Origin: Brienomyrus brachyistius
Taxonomy: Eukaryota; Chordata; Actinopteri; Osteoglossiformes; Mormyridae
NCBI RefSeq assembly: GCF_023856365.1
Contig: NC_064542.1
Coordinates: 20,581,338-20,645,337, forward strand
DNA: 64,000 nt
Direction: 5' to 3'
Positions within the stretch are counted from its first letter, which is position 1, and every line of letters begins with the position of its first letter. The translations under genes and the position numbers were made by a program. The notes below the pieces were generated by a model that was not told where the DNA came from, made no database searches, and saw only the letters and a list, made by a program, of their open reading frames with translations. Shown here piece by piece: positions 60,603 through 64,000 of this stretch.

Positions 60603-60695
60603 ATGTGCGCATTTCAGCTGCTTAATTAGCCCTGCTTCCCCGTGACAGCCTGCTCGACAGATCCGCCCGTGTCAGTGTACTCGGCAATCTCCTCG

Positions 60696-60730
<35 letters not shown>
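60696..60730. repeat. Poly(C) tract, 35 bp
   Basis: An uninterrupted run of C, the longest homopolymer in the window. Confidence 0.95.
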
Positions 60731-60731
<1 letters not shown>

Positions 60732-61074
60732 CCTGGCGTTTTAGGAAGATCCATTGCAGTGGTTAATCCTCATGTTCTGGGTGCCATGCCATGTGGTTAA
60801 CAAGAAGCGACGTGATTATTGCGATAAGTGATCCAGATTGGGTTAACACACGTCTCCACCAATGTTAGCAGCAAGGGGAAACAACTTGCAATTTGCTTAA
60901 ATTGCCAGGACTTACATTTGTTTTCTGTTGGTAGTGGGAGCAGAGCTGAAGGAAGATTTATCATTTATCATTCAGGCTCCTTGACTCCCTCGCATCCCCG
61001 TGTTCCCCGAGTTACTCGTAATGCGACTCACAATGACTCAAACTGCACATAATCATCTACTCGAACAACCTCTA

Positions 61075-61235
61075 ACTCAATGTCTCCCAACCTGCTCCTC
61101 GGGGTCCCCAGACAGTCCACGGCTTTGCTTCCTCCCAGCTCCCTGCAGCACAATGCACATTTTTGCTCCCTCCAAGGGAGCAAAAATGTGAGCTGTCTGG
61201 TGTTCCCCAAGGACTGGGCTGGGTAACACTGCTCC
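61075..61235. mobile_element. Fold-back MITE, family A copy 4
   Basis: Left tgtctcccaacctgctcctc, ggggtccccagacagtccac; centre tttttgctccctccaaggga and gcaaaaatg (near-perfect hairpin); right aaggactgggctgggtaaca. Confidence 0.75.
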
Positions 61236-61328
61236 GAGTGACAGGGGAGAAAACCCAAGTAATCATCAACAGAGAGATCAATTACTGCAGTCAGATCATG
61301 TAAAAAGCCGGGAAGTTGTGCTTATGGG

Positions 61329-61564
61329 ACTTTTACTTACACAAAAATATTCTGAGGGCAGAATGAAAAAACAACTGGTTCAGAGAGATAGATTATAGAG
61401 GTGGTGGCTCCAAGCAACTGGTGGAGGTGGAACTAACCAATCAGATGTCTTAGTACTGCCTCCTCTAGTTGCTTGGACCCACCTCCTCTACGATCTGATT
61501 GGTTATCTCTCTGAACCAATCATTTTTCTTTCTGCCCTCAGAATATTCTTGTGTAAGTAAAACT
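61329..61564. mobile_element. Fold-back MITE, family B
   Basis: A palindrome of about 236 bp. The left arm starts acttttacttacacaaaaat, attctgagggcaga; the right arm ends tctgccctcagaatattctt then gtgtaagtaaaact. Inner arms pair ggttcagagagata with tatctctctgaacc and ccaagcaact with agttgcttgg. Confidence 0.85.
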
Positions 61565-61569
61565 CAGAC

Positions 61570-64000
61570 GAGTGGAAGACGTGCTGTTTCTCCACATAGA
61601 TACATATAGTAGGTATCAAGGAGCCTGTCTACCGTGTTTGTGCCACATTTAATTGAACCCAGAAAACCGTAATAAGTTTCTGTTCTGCCCTCTCATTCCT
61701 GTGTTATGCGTTCTACGTCCAAAACAAACACGCATTTTTGCTATTAATGTATAAATCATCCACATGCTGGAGGTTTGTAATTGTAAACAATGACTGGAGA
61801 AGACACTTGTATACACACAGACTGGTGTAATGCCTCTGTCAGGCGCACTCAGCAGGACTGAACATGGATTCTCAATATCAGCACTATGAAGCGCAGCTCT
61901 GAGGTTTGACGGTCAGATTTTGCTACTGACAGCTGTGTACAGACACACAGAAGTCGACAAGCGCCATCAAGTTCAGGAACCCCAAAAGCAGGCCCCCTGT
62001 TCCAGGATGATGTCATTAGATTGCCAATGAACAGGCCCCCTGTTCCAGTGTGGATGTCATTAGATTGCCAATGAAAAATGAACGGCTCTACAAGGCCTTG
62101 TTGTACTTAATCACCACTGGACTGCAGAGAGTCTCTGCCAAAGTGTATAATTTTGCTTTATCTTGTATCTCCAGCTCAGGCACTTTGTTCCCATCATGCA
62201 CTGCAGCGCTCAGCGGCTGCCCTGCTAATAATTTGGCAGGAGATCTCAATAAAGAAGCCTTACAAAGAGGAAGGTGAACGAGGACAGTGGGGTGATGGAA
62301 GGGAGGACTGCAAGGAGGACCGGTGGCTCTACAGCATCATGGGGGAAGCGGTAGTGTAGTTATTAGGAAGGAGCCCATATTGGAGGCAAACTCGACATTC
62401 ATTGGCATGAACAGCCCCTAGGCAGGTTCTGCTGTCCTGCATGGAAACACACCCCCGTAAATGGCTACAAGAGCAAATGGACCATGACTCTGTAAGTGCC
62501 GGTCCCCTTCTTGGATGAGGGACCAGAGGTCAGACAGCCAAAGAGGGCGATTCACAGCGCAGGGCCTGATTGAGTGGGGGGCAAGCAGATCATGTGCCCA
62601 GGGTACAAGGGGGGGGGGGATCTCATGCTGGAAACACATTTTTGTCTAAAGTAGTAGGGGTAAGAACAAACATTTACGAGCGAGGTTTCACATTCGGGTC
62701 CAGCCAGTCTTCAAAATAAGGATATGCGTTACAATGTTTTCGTTCAAATCATCTACATACTTGGAATTACCTCTGCGGTAATGGTGCAGCTCAGGGCCAG
62801 CACCGTGAACTAGCAGGCTGAGTGTCTGGCTGATGCTGACGCCTTCCCACAGACCAAGAGACAGTGTCGGGTTTAGGGGGTTTGGAATATCTGTGCGGCC
62901 TTTGATGTTGTAAGTCATTCTGAACCACAGCCTTTTATTTGTGCAAAAAAATTCAAAATCGTGTTGTGTTTTTTTTTTTTTTGAGAAATTCTAACCTGCA
63001 ATTACATAAATATGAGAATATATAAAGAGCTTATATATTATGTTATTATATATTGTAGCTTTGTCAATATATTGCTGGTGGAGCCTCTCAAACTTAGGTA
63101 CAAAGGAGTGGATTTTGAAAATACATGTCAGTATGAGCTTCAAAGGAAGAGAATATTCCAGAGAGAAACGTGATGGTTTCAGAGGGTTTTTTCTGGGAAC
63201 ATGACAAGGCAGCCATATTCATCACATGGAAAAAAATGGGACATTCTGAACTGGACAGTATGCTCGTAGCGTAATCGAGTCAGCGCTAAGGCGCACAAGA
63301 TGTATAGGTCATCAAAACAAAGGCATTTTTTTTCAGAAGTTGTATTCTCTATGCCTCAAACAATGGAGAACATTTCTACAACATGAGAAGCAGAGATTTT
63401 TCCAAAGAATGTAGACGAACGTCCCCTGTATAACTTCATAGTTTGGAGAGACACCTGCAGTTGACGGGCAATTATCAAACCTCCCATGTCAGAGGAATGA
63501 CTCCATACCGTCTCGAGGATGTCGATGACCAGCGGAGACAAGCTGCCCGCAGCCAGAGCTATGGCGGTGAATGGGGGGGTGGGGGGGGGCTGAGGGGTCC
63601 TGTGTGATGTGTTCAGTCCTGGATTATGTTACAGCGAATGAATGACTTCAGAGGATGTTGCCCCTTCAGGGGCTATGTGTCAAATGCCTCTACAAAGGAT
63701 TAATCTTTGGATAGTGTGAGATGCAAAACTTAGCTTTGCCTGCTTTGGGGGGCCATCTTGAAGAGCATTGGGCTGATGTTCCATTGCGTGCATGCAGAGG
63801 AACACTACCTGTGCATTCCTCACCACGCGCTGCCTTGAGAAGAATCCTGGTTCTGTTGCATCAGCCCATGGAGGAATGAGGACAGAAGTGTGTTTGGATG
63901 GAAGACAGAAGAAGCCTGCGCTCATTTTGGGCTAGAATCCCACTAACGGCCCATTCAGTGAGGGGGGGGCAGCCTGCATGAGGTGACAGTGACATAGAGC
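61570..64000. other. Intergenic DNA to the right edge, no gene recognised
   Basis: Apart from the short duplication at 61988-62073 and G-runs at 62610-62619 and 63574-63589, nothing is identifiable. Confidence 0.4.
61988..62073. repeat. Short tandem duplication, 2 copies
   Basis: aggccccctgttccag plus tgtcattagattgccaatga occur twice in a row, separated by a small indel. Confidence 0.8.

Overview
The window is nuclear DNA from a ray-finned fish, most likely a teleost. The evidence is short GT-AG introns, vertebrate-type exons, Tc1/mariner transposons, fish tRNA-derived SINEs, LINE remnants, fold-back MITEs and abundant (CA)n, (GA)n and poly(G/C) tracts. There is no bacterial or organellar organisation. 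I cannot name the species from sequence alone.

Two protein-coding genes are well supported, both on the minus strand. Positions 1-1946 hold the 5' part of a CDC-like (LAMMER) kinase of the CLK1/CLK4 type: five coding exons give the SR-like N-terminus, glycine loop, catalytic lysine and alpha-C glutamate, and the rest of the kinase lies beyond the left edge. Its probable TATA-less promoter (ETS, CCAAT and two YY1-like sites) is at about 2460-2600. Positions 5919-11991 hold a complete RASGEF1 coding sequence in 13 coding exons (about 478 codons), closest by memory to RASGEF1C. It has a probable 2 kb 3'UTR towards position 3780 and at least one non-coding 5' exon further right. Two candidate promoters/first exons lie at about 22.8-23.1 kb (TATA type) and 23.85-24.3 kb (CpG-rich). 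The human CLK4 and RASGEF1C genes both map to 5q35, so the pairing is consistent with conserved synteny.

From 12 to 24 kb is probable RASGEF1C first-intron DNA. It holds a (CA)n tract, a LINE remnant interrupted by a SINE with a 13-bp target duplication, a striking 28-bp minisatellite (about 32 copies, open in all three forward frames) and one unrecognised candidate exon. From 24.5 kb to the right end I recognise no gene. This gene-poor stretch holds a 12-copy 37-bp minisatellite, a Tc1-like transposon with about 284-bp terminal repeats and an internally deleted transposase, three LINE remnants plus a possible LINE tail, several SINE fragments, fold-back MITEs (one family in four copies), nested insertions, long G or C homopolymers and GA-rich satellites. 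A few AT-rich blocks with homeodomain and octamer-like motifs could be regulatory.

The two genes are linked only by position: the kinase regulates splicing through SR-protein phosphorylation in the nucleus, and the exchange factor activates small GTPases of the Ras/Rap type. I found no undescribed gene system. The most novel-looking items are the three-frame-open minisatellite, the nested fold-back structures and two unassigned candidate exons.
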